Shown here: positions 37,028 through 48,530 of the stretch, piece by piece | How the letters are laid out: each line of letters starts with the position of its first letter | Numbering within the stretch: the first letter of the stretch is position 1 | Assembly: GCF_000477435.1 (NCBI RefSeq) | Contig: NC_022576.1 | Location: forward strand, 62,001 to 126,000 | Direction: 5' to 3' | DNA: 64,000 bases | Origin: Candidatus Symbiobacter mobilis CR | GTDB lineage: Bacteria > Pseudomonadota > Gammaproteobacteria > Burkholderiales > Burkholderiaceae_C | Translations under genes and position numbers: made by a program | Notes under the pieces: model-generated | What the model saw: the letters and a program-made list of their open reading frames with translations, nothing else | Databases searched by the model: none | What the model was told of the DNA's origin: nothing

Positions 37028-38941
37028 CTAGGGGATGGGGCGCGACTTGCGCGCGACGTCGAGAGCGAGACGACGAGCCAGCTCGTCTACAGACATAACG
37101 CCGAGGTTTTGCCCGCCACGAGCACGCACTGAGACCGTTGCATCGGAGACTTCCCGATCCCCCACGACGAGGAGATAAGGCACCTTCTGCACGGAATGGG
37201 CGCGAATTTTATAGGTGATCTTGTCTTTGCCCGGGTCCGTTTCAGCGCGAAAGCCTTGACTGCACAACGCTTGGCAAACTTGCTGCGCGTAGGCGACGTG
37301 GGCATCGGTAACGGACAGGATGACAGCCTGCACAGGGGCCAGCCATACGGGCAGGGCACCGGCGGTTTCTTCGATCAGGATGCCGATGAAGCGCTCCAGA
37401 CTGCCGACGATTGCACGGTGCAGCATGACGGGGAAGTGGCGTGCGCCGTCTTCGCCGACATATTCGGCGCCGAGGCGTTCGGGCATAAAAAAGTCCACCT
37501 GGATCGTTCCGCACTGCCAGGGGCGGCCCAGCGCGTCGCGCAGCGTGTATTCGATCTTGGGGCCATAAAAGGCGCCTTCGCCGGGGGAGATGTCGAAAGC
37601 CCGTCCACAAGAACGAAGGCTGTCGAGCAGGGCTTGTTCCGCCTTGTCCCAGCTTGCATCGCTGCCGATCCGCTTGTCGGGGCGGGTTGCGACTTTGTAG
37701 AGGATGTCGGTGAATCCGAAGTCTGCATAGACCTCTTGCAGCAATGCCGTGAAGGCTGCGCATTCCTGCTGGATTTGGTCTTCCGTGCAGAAGATGTGGC
37801 CGTCGTCTTGCGTAAAGCCGCGCACGCGCATGATGCCGTGCAGCCCGCCAGACGGCTCGTTGCGGTGGCATTGGCCGAATTCCCCATAACGCAGGGGCAA
37901 GTCCCGGTAGCTTTTGACACCTTGCTTATAGATCAGGATGTGGCCGGGGCAGTTCATCGGTTTGAGCGCGTATTCGCGCTTTTCCGATTCCGTGATGAAC
38001 ATGTTTTCCCGGTATTTGTCCCAGTGTCCCGTTTTCTCCCACAGCGATTTGTCAAGGATTTGGGGCCCTTTGACTTCGCGGTAGCCGTTGTGGCGGTACA
38101 CCTGCCGCATGTACTGTTCCACGCATTGCCACAGCACCCATCCCTTGGCGTGCCAGAACACCAGGCCGGGGGCAGATTCTTCCTGGTGGAAGAGGTCTAG
38201 CTCGCGCCCCAGCTTGCGGTGGTCGCGCTTCTCGGCCTCTTCGAGCATGTGCAGGTATTGGTGGAGCGCTTCCTTGCTCGGCCACGCGGTGCCGTAGATG
38301 CGCTGGAGCATCGCGTTGCGGTGGTCGCCACGCCAGTAGGCCCCGGCCACCTTCATCAGCTTGAAGTGGCGCAGTCGGCCCGTGTTGGGCGCGTGCGGGC
38401 CACGGCACAGGTCCTCGAAGGCGCCTTCGCGGTACAGGCTCACGATCTCCCCTTCGGGAATGGCGCGGATGAGTTCGACTTTGTAGTGCTCGCCTTGGCT
38501 TTGGAATACCGCGATAGCCTCGTCACGTGGCAGCACGCGGCGTACTACAGCCTCGTTTTTGGCTGCAAGTTCGGCCATGCGGCGTTCGATGGCGGTCAGA
38601 TCTTCGGGCGTGAAAGGCCGTTCGAAGGCAAAGTCGTAATAGAAACCGTTCTCAATCATCGGGCCGATGGTGACCTGGGCGTGCGGAAACAGATCCTTGA
38701 CTGCGTAAGCCAGCAGATGCGCCGTCGAGTGGCGCAGGATGTCCAGCCCTTGGGGATCCGTTTCGCGAACGAAGGCAAGGGTGGCGTCGGCATCCAGCAG
38801 GTGGCAGAGGTCGACGAGCCGATCCCCGACCTGGGCCGCGATGACGTCGGCGGGCTGCGCTGTGTCGGCAGCAACGGTGGCCGCCGTTACGGGGCCTGGG
38901 TACGAACGCACGGAACCATCGGGGAAACGGAGACAAACCAT
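37028..38941 (-). CDS. thrS: Threonyl-tRNA synthetase
   Basis: Class II synthetase of 637 residues: TGS domain ([20 protein letters not shown]), editing domain with [20 protein letters not shown], catalytic core ([20 protein letters not shown]; motif 2 [40 protein letters not shown]) and C-terminal anticodon-binding domain ([20 protein letters not shown]). The start MVCLRFPDG is set by the TGS domain. It is the first gene of the translation operon. Confidence 0.96.
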   Translation of the reverse strand: MVCLRFPDGSVRSYPGPVTAATVAADTAQPADVIAAQVGDRLVDLCHLLDADATLAFVRETDPQGLDILRHSTAHLLAYAVKDLFPHAQVTIGPMIENGFYYDFAFERPFTPEDLTAIERRMAELAAKNEAVVRRVLPRDEAIAVFQSQGEHYKVELIRAIPEGEIVSLYREGAFEDLCRGPHAPNTGRLRHFKLMKVAGAYWRGDHRNAMLQRIYGTAWPSKEALHQYLHMLEEAEKRDHRKLGRELDLFHQEESAPGLVFWHAKGWVLWQCVEQYMRQVYRHNGYREVKGPQILDKSLWEKTGHWDKYRENMFITESEKREYALKPMNCPGHILIYKQGVKSYRDLPLRYGEFGQCHRNEPSGGLHGIMRVRGFTQDDGHIFCTEDQIQQECAAFTALLQEVYADFGFTDILYKVATRPDKRIGSDASWDKAEQALLDSLRSCGRAFDISPGEGAFYGPKIEYTLRDALGRPWQCGTIQVDFFMPERLGAEYVGEDGARHFPVMLHRAIVGSLERFIGILIEETAGALPVWLAPVQAVILSVTDAHVAYAQQVCQALCSQGFRAETDPGKDKITYKIRAHSVQKVPYLLVVGDREVSDATVSVRARGGQNLGVMSVDELARRLALDVARKSRPIP

Positions 38942-39149
38942 GACGAATGGGAAAGGGGAATTGCGCAGACCACGCAAAAGAGAGAAGCCACCGCAGTGGC
39001 CCCTCCAAGACAGCCCCGCTATCGCGACTGCCGTCGCTCCTATAACGGGAGCAGAACCGTTGCGTGGGGCAGACGGGCCGAGGCGATGAATGCTGGGGAA
39101 GGAATCTACAGCATTAGGCGCGTTTAGGCGCGTAGTGCTCGTAGGGCGC
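38942..39149. other. Upstream region of thrS with REP-like unit
   Basis: About 200 bases between ilvC and thrS. Besides the REP-like unit at 39021-39052 there is a triple near-repeat of GGCGCGTTT/AGGCGCGTA/AGGGCGCTTA around 39117-39148. No leader peptide or T-box is visible. Confidence 0.45.
39021..39052. repeat. REP-like palindromic unit, second copy
   Basis: ATCGCGACTGCCGTCGCTCC followed by TATAACGGGAGC matches the unit at 26501 in 25 of 32 positions. The stem is GCTCC/GGGAGC here and GCTCT/AGAGC there, a compensated change. Confidence 0.58.
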
Positions 39150-40738
<1,589 letters not shown>

Positions 40739-40756
40739 GATGGTTTCCGTGGGAGG

Positions 40757-42598
40757 TCAGTAGTCTTCGGAACTCCGCAGCATTTCCGTGATTCCCTTGC
40801 CGGCTTGCACCATCGGGAACACGTTTTCCGTGGGGTCGGTGCGGAAGTCGAGGAACACCGTCCGATTCTTGAGGCTGCGTGCCTCGCGCAAGGCTGGCTC
40901 CACATCTTTGGCGTGGTCAATGCGCATTCCGACGTGCCCATAAGCCTGCGCCAATTTGACGAAGTCCGGGAGCGCGTCCATGTAGCTGTGGCTGTAGCGC
41001 CCGCCGTGTTCAATCTCCTGCCACTGGCGCACCATACCGAGGTAGCGGTTGTTGAGCAAGACGATCTTGATCGGCAAGCCATGTTGCAGGCAAGTCGAAA
41101 GCTCCTGGATGCACATCTGCACGGAACCTTCTCCAGTGATGCAGAACACGTCGTTGTCGGGCCGGGCCAGCTTCACACCCATGGCGAAAGGAATTCCCAC
41201 ACCCATCGTTCCCAAACCGCCGGAGCTGATCCAGTGCCGGGGATCGCGGAAGCGGAGGTACTGGGCTGCCCACATCTGGTGCTGGCCGACGTCGGTGGTG
41301 ATGTAGACGTCGTCGTCTTTCGTCAACTTTTGCAGTGTCTCAAGGACGTACTGGGGCTTGATGATGTCCCCATCGCCATGGTCATAGCGCAGGCAATTGC
41401 AGGCGCGCCATTCCGCGATGGTGCTCCACCACGCTTGCAGTGCAGCGGAGTCGATGCGCTGGGGGGATTCCCGCAAGAGCGCCAGCATGTCGATGAGCAC
41501 TTCTCGGATGTCGCCGACGATCGGGATGTCGACCCGCACGCGCTTGGAAATGCTCGAAGGGTCGATGTCGATGTGGATGATCTTGCGTTCGTTTTGCGCG
41601 AAATGCTTGGGGTTGCCGATCACCCGATCGTCGAAACGTGCGCCAATCGCCAGCAGCACGTCGCAATGCTGCATGGCATTGTTGGCTTCGACCGTTCCAT
41701 GCATACCGGGCATACCGAGGAAGCGGTGGTCATTGCCAGGAATGGCGCCCAGCCCCATGAGCGTGCTGGTGCCAGGGCAACCGAGCAAATCCAAGAGTTG
41801 GCGCAGCTCTGCCGTAGCGTTGCTGTGGATCACTCCACCGCCGGTGTACACGTAAGGCCGTTTGGCCGACAGCAGCAGTTGGACGGCTTTGCGAATCTGC
41901 CCCGCGTGCCCTTTGTGGACGGGGTTGTACGAGCGCATCTCCACGGCATCCGGGTACCCTTTGTAGGGCACTTTGCGGAAGGAAACGTCTTTCGGAATAT
42001 CGACGACGACAGGCCCAGGTCGGCCACTGCGTGCGATATGGAAGGCCTTTTTCATGACCATGCCGAGTTCGCGCGTATCCTTGACCAAGAAGTTGTGCTT
42101 GACAACGGGGCGGGTGATGCCGACGGTGTCGCATTCCTGGAATGCGTCGAGGCCAATCGCGGGGGTCGGAACTTGCCCGCTGACGACGACGAGGGGCGTA
42201 CTGTCCATGTACGCCGTGGCGATGCCTGTGACGGCATTGGTCGATCCAGGGCCGGAAGTGACGAATGCCACGCCGACCTCTCCAGTGGCCCGTGCATAGG
42301 CATCGGCGGCATGGACGGCAGCTTGTTCATGCCGCACCAAAAAATGGCGGATCGAGTGTTGTTTGAAAAACGCGTCGTAAATGTGGAGGACGGCGCCGCC
42401 GGGGTAGCCCCAGACGTATTTCACGCCCTCACGCTGCAAAGCGTCGATGAGGATTTCCGCACCGCGCAGTTCTATGCCAGCCGTGTCTGTCACAGCCGTT
42501 TCCGCAACAGCCGTGGTGGACGTTGCAGTGGTTGCGGTGGGGTCGTGGGGGGGGAGGGCGCCAGAAGAGGCGCAGGGAGAAGTAGAGGAAGAATCCAT
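40757..42598 (-). CDS. ilvB: Acetolactate synthase large (catalytic) subunit
   Basis: Thiamine-diphosphate enzyme joining two pyruvates, or pyruvate and 2-oxobutyrate. The 613 residues include the catalytic glutamate region FLVRHEQAAVHAADAYARAT, FAD region, and the ThDP/Mg motif GEGSVQMCIQELSTCLQHGL plus NNRYLGMVRQWQEIEHGGRY. The first 40 residues (Ser/Thr/Ala-rich) are not conserved, so the start at 42598 is tentative, though the next good ATG lies well inside. First gene of ilvBNC. Confidence 0.94.
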   Translation of the reverse strand: MDSSSTSPCASSGALPPHDPTATTATSTTAVAETAVTDTAGIELRGAEILIDALQREGVKYVWGYPGGAVLHIYDAFFKQHSIRHFLVRHEQAAVHAADAYARATGEVGVAFVTSGPGSTNAVTGIATAYMDSTPLVVVSGQVPTPAIGLDAFQECDTVGITRPVVKHNFLVKDTRELGMVMKKAFHIARSGRPGPVVVDIPKDVSFRKVPYKGYPDAVEMRSYNPVHKGHAGQIRKAVQLLLSAKRPYVYTGGGVIHSNATAELRQLLDLLGCPGTSTLMGLGAIPGNDHRFLGMPGMHGTVEANNAMQHCDVLLAIGARFDDRVIGNPKHFAQNERKIIHIDIDPSSISKRVRVDIPIVGDIREVLIDMLALLRESPQRIDSAALQAWWSTIAEWRACNCLRYDHGDGDIIKPQYVLETLQKLTKDDDVYITTDVGQHQMWAAQYLRFRDPRHWISSGGLGTMGVGIPFAMGVKLARPDNDVFCITGEGSVQMCIQELSTCLQHGLPIKIVLLNNRYLGMVRQWQEIEHGGRYSHSYMDALPDFVKLAQAYGHVGMRIDHAKDVEPALREARSLKNRTVFLDFRTDPTENVFPMVQAGKGITEMLRSSEDY

Positions 42599-42902
42599 GA
42601 TTTGAACCGGAAAGAATTTCTTGCAGGAAATGCCTTGGGTGCTTCTTCGCCAGCGCTTGTGGCGCCGCGTCGAAACTTGGGGCCGGAGCCATGTGCGCTC
42701 TGGTTGATGCGCAAAGCCCAGACCCGTTTGGACGGATAGCGCAACGATTATGGCACTGTGGTCGCCAGTAGCGCCTGGGTTTTGTTGTGATTCGTGCAAA
42801 TAGCCGATTTCATGGATCAATATATTCAGAATATATATTATTGAAAAGGCTATTATTCAGGAGTAAACAAACCATCGCGTAGCGACGGAAATATCGAAAA
42901 GA
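42599..42902. other. Divergent 304-bp promoter region between ilvB and a diguanylate cyclase gene
   Basis: The part next to the cyclase is AT-rich with a dyad AATATATTC-AG-AATATATATT (about 42819-42839), likely in a promoter or operator. The ilvB side is GC-rich; I see no attenuator with runs of branched-chain codons. Confidence 0.45.
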
Positions 42903-44882
42903 ATGAAGAACTGTTTTTTGAATTCAAGAATGAAAACCATTGTTACATGCATGAAAAAATTGCTGGTATGGCTCGCACCACCAGTATTTGCCGGTGATGA
43001 AGAGAAAACGCGCCAAGCAAGGCTTGCAAATATCATTGGTTTGGGTAGCCTGGCTTTTATCTGTATTGTCATAGTAGGCAATGCGACCGACGATACCGTG
43101 CCCCACCTTACCCAGATCATCAATTTGATTGCATGTTTCGTGATCTTGCAATTCTTGATCTGTCTCCATCGTGGCAAGGTGACACTGGCGCGTTTGGGAA
43201 TGATTCTTTTTGGATTTTTCTACATTGTTATGGTGACTGCCAGCTTGGGAACCATTTATTCTTCTGCAACACCCGTCTTCACCTTCTGGGTGCTGATGAC
43301 TGGGGTTTTGTTCGATCTTCGTGGCATTGTGTTGGGGTCGGTTGGGGCATCGCTTGCTGTGTTGGGGTTGATGTTGGCCGAACAGGCACATTGGATGCCT
43401 ATGCCTTCCACGACAGTCAGCGTGTCGGATTGGATTGCGTACACGATTTTGTTTGCTTTCACGGGCGGATTAACGTATTACATCAATCTGGGAACCAAAA
43501 GAGCTTTGGTCCGTGCCAAGACGGAGATTACACAACGCAAAATAGCAGAAGTCCAGCTTCAAGCGACGAAAGACAAGCTGCACGGGATGCTCAATGCATT
43601 GCCTGAACCATTATGGGAAATCAGCCTGGATGGGGTGGTGCATGATTACCGGTCTCCGTGCAGCGACCATGGGGCGGCACTACCAGAGAATATATTGGGA
43701 AAGCGACTCTGCGACTTCTTGCCAACCGATGCAGTCGAACAAGTGACTACCGCTTTGCAGGAGGCTGCGCACAAAGGTCAGTCTTGCGGCATCACGTACA
43801 CGCTGCAACTGCCACAAGGCACACGGTGGTTTGAACTGTCTGTCGCAGCCAAACCGGGTTGCGACAAGCAAGATCAACGCTTTATCTGCTTGGTACGTGA
43901 CACTACCCGGAGACAGCAGGCCGAAGATGCCCTGTTGGTCAGCGAAGCGCGGTACCGGCTTTTGGCAGACGTTGCCCGCGACGTTATCTGGAGCGTGAAC
44001 GGCGATGGTTTGTTGACCTTCGTCAGTCCGGCGTCAGAAACCGTATTGGGCTATGCGCCCGCAGCATTGCAGCACCAGACGATGGATGCGATGTTTGCGC
44101 CCGCATCGTTGGATTTCTGGAGAGACTATGTGCAACAGGTACAGCTTGATCACAAAACAGGGAAATCTCCCAAGAGTCTTCGACGGGAAATGGAATGTTT
44201 TTGCAAGGATGGATCGACTATCTGGACAGATGTTACGGCGCATCCGACGTTCCACAAAACCGGTCTGGTGGAAGTCATCGGCGTATCCCGCGACATTACT
44301 GAGCATAAACGGATGGTGTGCGAGTTACAACATGCGCGTGATGCGGCGGAATCCGCAAACCGAGCCTTGCAAGGGGCTTACGAAGAATTGTCGAGGATTG
44401 CTATTACCGACCCCTTGACCGGTGTGTACAACCGGCGGCAATTCATCAAGATAGCCCAGATGGAAATAGCACAGGTGCATCGCTACCAAACGACTGTGTC
44501 CATGCTGCTCTTTGACATTGATCACTTCAAGTCAATCAATGACACCTATGGCCACCTGACCGGAGACCGTATTCTGGTTGAACTCGCCAAATTGGTTTCC
44601 GCAGCACTCAGACAGGTGGATGTGCTAGCGCGTTGGGGTGGGGAAGAATTTGTCGTCATCATGCCGCAATGTGGTGCGCCAGAGGCCATCCAATTGGCGG
44701 AGAAACTCCGCATCCTGATCGCAACACATCCGTTTCCAGAAGTGCGTACTGTGACGGTCAGTCTGGGGGTGGCCGAGTGCAATCCCGAAGAGCATTGGGA
44801 TGCCTGGTTCAAGCGGGTTGACCAGGCACTGTATAGGGCCAAGTCCAGCGGGCGCAATATGGTTTGCCTAGCCTTCGAGTAA
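42903..44882 (+). CDS. Membrane diguanylate cyclase with two PAS domains and GGDEF
   Basis: The 659 residues have about six hydrophobic segments in residues 45-205 (LGSLAFICIVIVGNA; LIACFVILQFLICL; ILFGFFYIVMVTASLG and others), then two PAS domains (about 228-335 and 345-465, the latter ending VIGVSRDITEHKRMV), then GGDEF with active site ARWGGEEFVVIM. The inhibitory RQVD lies five residues before it. It should synthesise c-di-GMP. The start 42903 lacks a clear ribosome site; ATG at 42930 or 42951 are alternatives. The sigma-factor gene begins 27 bases later. Confidence 0.92.
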   Translation: MKNCFLNSRMKTIVTCMKKLLVWLAPPVFAGDEEKTRQARLANIIGLGSLAFICIVIVGNATDDTVPHLTQIINLIACFVILQFLICLHRGKVTLARLGMILFGFFYIVMVTASLGTIYSSATPVFTFWVLMTGVLFDLRGIVLGSVGASLAVLGLMLAEQAHWMPMPSTTVSVSDWIAYTILFAFTGGLTYYINLGTKRALVRAKTEITQRKIAEVQLQATKDKLHGMLNALPEPLWEISLDGVVHDYRSPCSDHGAALPENILGKRLCDFLPTDAVEQVTTALQEAAHKGQSCGITYTLQLPQGTRWFELSVAAKPGCDKQDQRFICLVRDTTRRQQAEDALLVSEARYRLLADVARDVIWSVNGDGLLTFVSPASETVLGYAPAALQHQTMDAMFAPASLDFWRDYVQQVQLDHKTGKSPKSLRREMECFCKDGSTIWTDVTAHPTFHKTGLVEVIGVSRDITEHKRMVCELQHARDAAESANRALQGAYEELSRIAITDPLTGVYNRRQFIKIAQMEIAQVHRYQTTVSMLLFDIDHFKSINDTYGHLTGDRILVELAKLVSAALRQVDVLARWGGEEFVVIMPQCGAPEAIQLAEKLRILIATHPFPEVRTVTVSLGVAECNPEEHWDAWFKRVDQALYRAKSSGRNMVCLAFE

Positions 44883-44909
44883 TATCTGCCGGTTTTTTTT
44901 CCATAAAGG

Positions 44910-45482
44910 ATGTCTTTGGCCACCGCTGCGGAACTCTCGGATTTTTTGCAGAGCATCGAGAAACGGGCCTTCAAGCGCGCCGTGTACCACGTCGGCAACG
45001 ATGAGGTAGCGCTGGACATCGTCCAGGACAGCATGATGAGGCTTGCAGAGCACTACGGCGACAAGCCCGTTGGCGAGCTGCTCCTGCTATTTCAGCGCAT
45101 CCTTGGCAATGCGATCATGGACTGGTTTCGTCGCCAGAGCGTACAAAAGTCCGTGTTCGCTTCGCTGGACGATCTGCTCGACGATAGTGGGGACGCAGAT
45201 TGCGACGTGCTGGACTCTTTGCACGTCGCCCAGTCTTCCTGGGTTTTCGAGAACCCCCAGGACAATGCGGAGCGGATGCAGACGCTGCAATGCATCGAGC
45301 GGGAAATATCCCTTTTGCCCCCCCGTCAACGCGAGGCCTTTTTGTTGCGTTACTGGGAAGAGCTTGATGTTCGGGAAACCGCTGCTGCCATGGGATGTTC
45401 CGAGGGTAGTGTCAAAGTGCATTGCTCCCGTGCCGTACAGGCTTTGCTGCGATCTCTCCTTGGCAAAGGAATGCAATCATGA
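44910..45482 (+). CDS. ECF-type RNA polymerase sigma factor
   Basis: The 190 residues have sigma region 2 (AVYHVGNDEVALDIVQDSMM, QRILGNAIMDWFRRQSVQKS) and region 4 (LPPRQREAFLLRYWEELDVR, ETAAAMGCSEGSVKVHCSRA). There is no region 3, as in the ECF class. Its stop overlaps the start of the next gene (ATGA), which encodes a one-span membrane protein and is the likely anti-sigma partner. Confidence 0.9.
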   Translation: MSLATAAELSDFLQSIEKRAFKRAVYHVGNDEVALDIVQDSMMRLAEHYGDKPVGELLLLFQRILGNAIMDWFRRQSVQKSVFASLDDLLDDSGDADCDVLDSLHVAQSSWVFENPQDNAERMQTLQCIEREISLLPPRQREAFLLRYWEELDVRETAAAMGCSEGSVKVHCSRAVQALLRSLLGKGMQS

Positions 45483-45958
45483 GTCTGACCAAAAGTCCTA
45501 CCAAAATTTCTGCAGCAACTTCTGCCAAGCGCGACGCAGCGTTAGATCAGTTTGCCCGTCGGCTTTGTGTTGCGCTCGATGAGACTACGGAGGACGTGCC
45601 GTACGACGTGGCAGAACGTTTGCGTGCCGCTCGGGTGCGCGCCGTGGAGGTCCGCAAGCATCGGGTGCGCGCTGTGTTGCCTCGCTCATGGGGCCACAAC
45701 GGCTCTGCCACGCTATCCATGCACGAGGGGGATGAAGGGGGCCGGCATTCCCCTTGGTGGGCGCGGGCTGCCTTCGCGGGCTGGTTGCTCGCTGTGCTGG
45801 TGGGGCTGTTTGCGATCAGTGCAGTGCAATACGAAGTGGGGGTGCTGGAGTTGGCGGAGCTGGATACCGCCATCCTGACCGACGATCTTCCCCCTGCGGC
45901 CTATGTCGACGTTGGCTTCGCCCAGTTTTTGCAGCTCCAACATGTTCGGGAACCTTGA
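45479..45958 (+). CDS. DUF3619 membrane protein, probable anti-sigma partner
   Basis: A 159-residue protein: cytoplasmic N-terminal part with FARRLCVALDETTEDVPYDV, AERLRAARVRAVEVRK, one membrane segment at about 104-124 (AAFAGWLLAVLVGLFAISAV) and a short periplasmic tail rich in D/L. This is the DUF3619 pattern found in Burkholderiales directly behind an ECF sigma gene. Anti-sigma function is inferred from fusion-like coupling and topology. Confidence 0.8.
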   Translation: MSLTKSPTKISAATSAKRDAALDQFARRLCVALDETTEDVPYDVAERLRAARVRAVEVRKHRVRAVLPRSWGHNGSATLSMHEGDEGGRHSPWWARAAFAGWLLAVLVGLFAISAVQYEVGVLELAELDTAILTDDLPPAAYVDVGFAQFLQLQHVREP

Positions 45959-45992
45959 ATTGATAGTCTTGACCACGACAAAGTTCGGGGAT

Positions 45993-46880
45993 ATGGGGGT
46001 GGCGAATGTTGGCGTGGGGGGCGCTGCTGCGTGGATTGCTGCCTTGTTGCTGTGTGGGGGGAGCGTTTGGGCACTGGATGCGGCATCTGCCCCCACAGTC
46101 ACAGTACATCCTCGCACGGGGGGCTTGCCAGTGGTTGCGCGTTCCCGAACCGCTGACCCCGTAGATCTGTTGGGTACGGCATTACCGCGGGTGTTCTCTG
46201 CGACCGACTGGGCATCGCTCACCCCAGAGCAGCGCGTCGCTTTGCGTCCGCTGGCAGCGGTATGGAAAGATTTGGGTTCCGTGCAGCGTCGCAAATGGAT
46301 CACCTTGGGATCCCATTTCGCGCAGATGACACCCGAGGAACAGGCCAAGTTGCATGCCCGCATGACCCAGTGGGTGGCGCTGACCCCCCAACAACGCGAA
46401 GATGCGAGGCGCCGCTATGCGCAGGTTCGGCGCACCATGCCAGCCGCGCAGCGTAGCGAGCTGTGGGCGACGTACCAAGCCCTCAGCCCGGAGGAAAAGC
46501 AACGGTTTGCCAAGCAATTTGCGCAGAAATCGCAGGCCCGATCCGCCCGCGCTCCAAGGGCCATGCAGCCTGGCGCCGTCTCCTCCGTTTCCCTGCCCCG
46601 TATGCCCGGTGCATCCGGCGTCGTTCTCAGTGTGGGCAGTGGACAGTCGTCGCGGGCGAGTGCGCCGACAGCATCCGCCTCCATCCCTGCCTCTGCATCG
46701 TCCTCTGCGCCGGTCACTGCTGCATCGGCAATCCAGCCTCCTGTCGGCGCCGCTTCCACAGTGGGGGTACCGTCCGGGGTCGATGGTTCCAAGGCTTTTG
46801 CTGCGTTGCCTCTTCCTGCTGCATCTTCGGCTGCATCCTCGTCCGTAACCCCGTTTGCCATCCCGGGGATGGTTCGCTAG
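45993..46880 (+). CDS. DUF3106 protein, exported, with Ser/Ala-rich tail
   Basis: From ATG 45993 the product has 295 residues: a signal-like start (AAAWIAALLLCGGSVWALDA), then a DUF3106 core made of repeats built on ATDWASLTPEQRVALRPLAA, WKDLGSVQRRKWITLGSHFA, QMTPEEQAKLHARMTQWVAL, and a long low-complexity Ser/Ala/Pro tail. An earlier ATG (45942) would overlap the preceding gene by 17 bases. Third member of a conserved sigma / DUF3619 / DUF3106 row; the role is unknown, presumably envelope stress. Confidence 0.78.
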   Translation: MGVANVGVGGAAAWIAALLLCGGSVWALDAASAPTVTVHPRTGGLPVVARSRTADPVDLLGTALPRVFSATDWASLTPEQRVALRPLAAVWKDLGSVQRRKWITLGSHFAQMTPEEQAKLHARMTQWVALTPQQREDARRRYAQVRRTMPAAQRSELWATYQALSPEEKQRFAKQFAQKSQARSARAPRAMQPGAVSSVSLPRMPGASGVVLSVGSGQSSRASAPTASASIPASASSSAPVTAASAIQPPVGAASTVGVPSGVDGSKAFAALPLPAASSAASSSVTPFAIPGMVR

Positions 46881-46884
46881 GAGC

Positions 46885-48348
46885 CTATTTCAGTAGGCAG
46901 GCGAGGCGCTGGGCGTGCCGGGCGAGTTGTTCGCGTACCCGATTGGGGGCAGTGCCGCCGACGGTGTGCCGAGATTCGAGCGCGCCGCGCAGGGAAATCG
47001 CCGTATAGACATCTTCCTGAATGTGCGGGTGCAGGCTTTGCAAGCGTTCCAGGGGCCATTCGCACAGGTCGGTGTTGGTGGCGATGGCTTCCCGCACGGC
47101 CCGAGCAACGATTTCGTGCGCATCGCGGAAAGGTAGCCCCTTGCGGACGAGGTAGTCGGCCAGATCGGTAGCGGTGGAAAAACCCACGCGCGCAGCCGAT
47201 GCCATGGCTGCACTGCACAGTTGCAATCCCCCTTCCTTGTGACCAGTCTGTGGGTCGATTTGGCCGCCGATCATCTCGGCAAAGATGCGCAAGGTGTTCC
47301 AGAGCGTATCGACCGTGTCGAACAGGGGTTCCTTGTCTTCCTGGTTGTCTTTGTTGTAGGCCAAGGGTTGGCCTTTCATCAGCATCAGCAGGCCCATGAG
47401 ATGGCCAACCACGCGGCCCGTCTTGCCGCGTGCAAGCTCGGCAACATCAGGGTTCTTTTTCTGCGGCATGATCGAGCTGCCGGTGGTGAAGCGGTCGGCA
47501 ATCCGCACGAAGCCAAATTGCTGGCTCGTCCACAGCACCAATTCTTCGCTGAACCGGCTCAGATGCACCATGCACAGGCTGGCGCTGGCAGTGAATTCGA
47601 TGGCAAAGTCCCTGTCGCTGACGGCGTCGATGGAGTTCTGGCAGAGCTGGGGGCACCCTTGTTCGTCGACCATTCCCAGGGTGCAAGCCACACGTTCGCG
47701 GTCCAGGGGGTAGCTGGTCCCAGCCAGGGCAGCAGCGCCCAGGGGCAAGTGGTTTGTGCGGCGGCGGACTTCGCGCAAGCGCTGGGTGTCGCGGTCGAAC
47801 ATCTCGACGTAGGCCAGCAAGTGGTGTGCAAAGCTCACCGGCTGCGCTACTTGCAGGTGGGTAAAGCCGGGCAGGATCACATCGACATGCTCTGCGGCGA
47901 CCTCGACCAGCGCGCGTTGCAACGCTGCCAGCGCCAAGATCAGCTTGTCGATTTCGGCGCGTAGCCAGAGCCGCACGTCGGTCGCGACCTGGTCGTTGCG
48001 CGATCGCCCGGTATGCAGGCGTTTGCCTGCGTCCCCCACGAGCGCCGTCAGCCGCGCTTCGAGGTTGAGGTGTACGTCTTCGAGCTCCCACTTCCAGACG
48101 AAGCTGCCGGACTCGATTTCCTGGGTGATCGTCTCCATGCCACGGCAGATGTCTGCGTAATCCTGGGGGCAGAGGATTCCCTGGTGGCAAAGCATTTCCG
48201 CGTGCGCAAGGCTGGCGGCGATGTCCACCTTCCACAGCCGTTGGTCGAAAGAGACGCTGGCCGTGTAGCGTTGTACGCATTCGTGCATGGGTTCGGAGAA
48301 CAGGGCAGACCAGGCTTGTTGCTTGTGGTCGAACTGGTTGGATGGCAT
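46885..48348 (-). CDS. argH: Argininosuccinate lyase
   Basis: Last step of arginine synthesis, splitting argininosuccinate to arginine and fumarate. The 487 residues contain [40 protein letters not shown] and the superfamily signature [20 protein letters not shown]. Length is slightly above the usual 460-470. Convergent with the DUF3106 gene, whose stop lies only four bases away. Confidence 0.96.
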   Translation of the reverse strand: MPSNQFDHKQQAWSALFSEPMHECVQRYTASVSFDQRLWKVDIAASLAHAEMLCHQGILCPQDYADICRGMETITQEIESGSFVWKWELEDVHLNLEARLTALVGDAGKRLHTGRSRNDQVATDVRLWLRAEIDKLILALAALQRALVEVAAEHVDVILPGFTHLQVAQPVSFAHHLLAYVEMFDRDTQRLREVRRRTNHLPLGAAALAGTSYPLDRERVACTLGMVDEQGCPQLCQNSIDAVSDRDFAIEFTASASLCMVHLSRFSEELVLWTSQQFGFVRIADRFTTGSSIMPQKKNPDVAELARGKTGRVVGHLMGLLMLMKGQPLAYNKDNQEDKEPLFDTVDTLWNTLRIFAEMIGGQIDPQTGHKEGGLQLCSAAMASAARVGFSTATDLADYLVRKGLPFRDAHEIVARAVREAIATNTDLCEWPLERLQSLHPHIQEDVYTAISLRGALESRHTVGGTAPNRVREQLARHAQRLACLLK

Positions 48349-48489
48349 GGTGGATGCAAGTGGGAAGGCCGCAGGGTGCGACGGGGCGAGGGAATGTACA
48401 ACGCAGGTTGGCTACAGGGCCTGATGTTGTCCGCAGAGTGTGGAGAGACTGGATGCACCCGTAGAATGGTTTTGCCTTATTTAGGAGTG

Positions 48490-48518
48490 CAACCGCAGTC
48501 TGACTGCGGTTTTTTTTG
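48490..48518 (+). terminator. Terminator-like hairpin just upstream of the GspE-type ATPase gene
   Basis: AACCGCAGT and ACTGCGGTT (9 bp, perfect) around CTG, followed by eight T on the + strand. It ends 13 bases before the ATPase start. No + strand gene precedes it, because argH runs the other way, so it may end a short leader or small RNA, or act as an attenuator. Confidence 0.7.
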
Positions 48519-48530
48519 ATTGGTTCGTCG

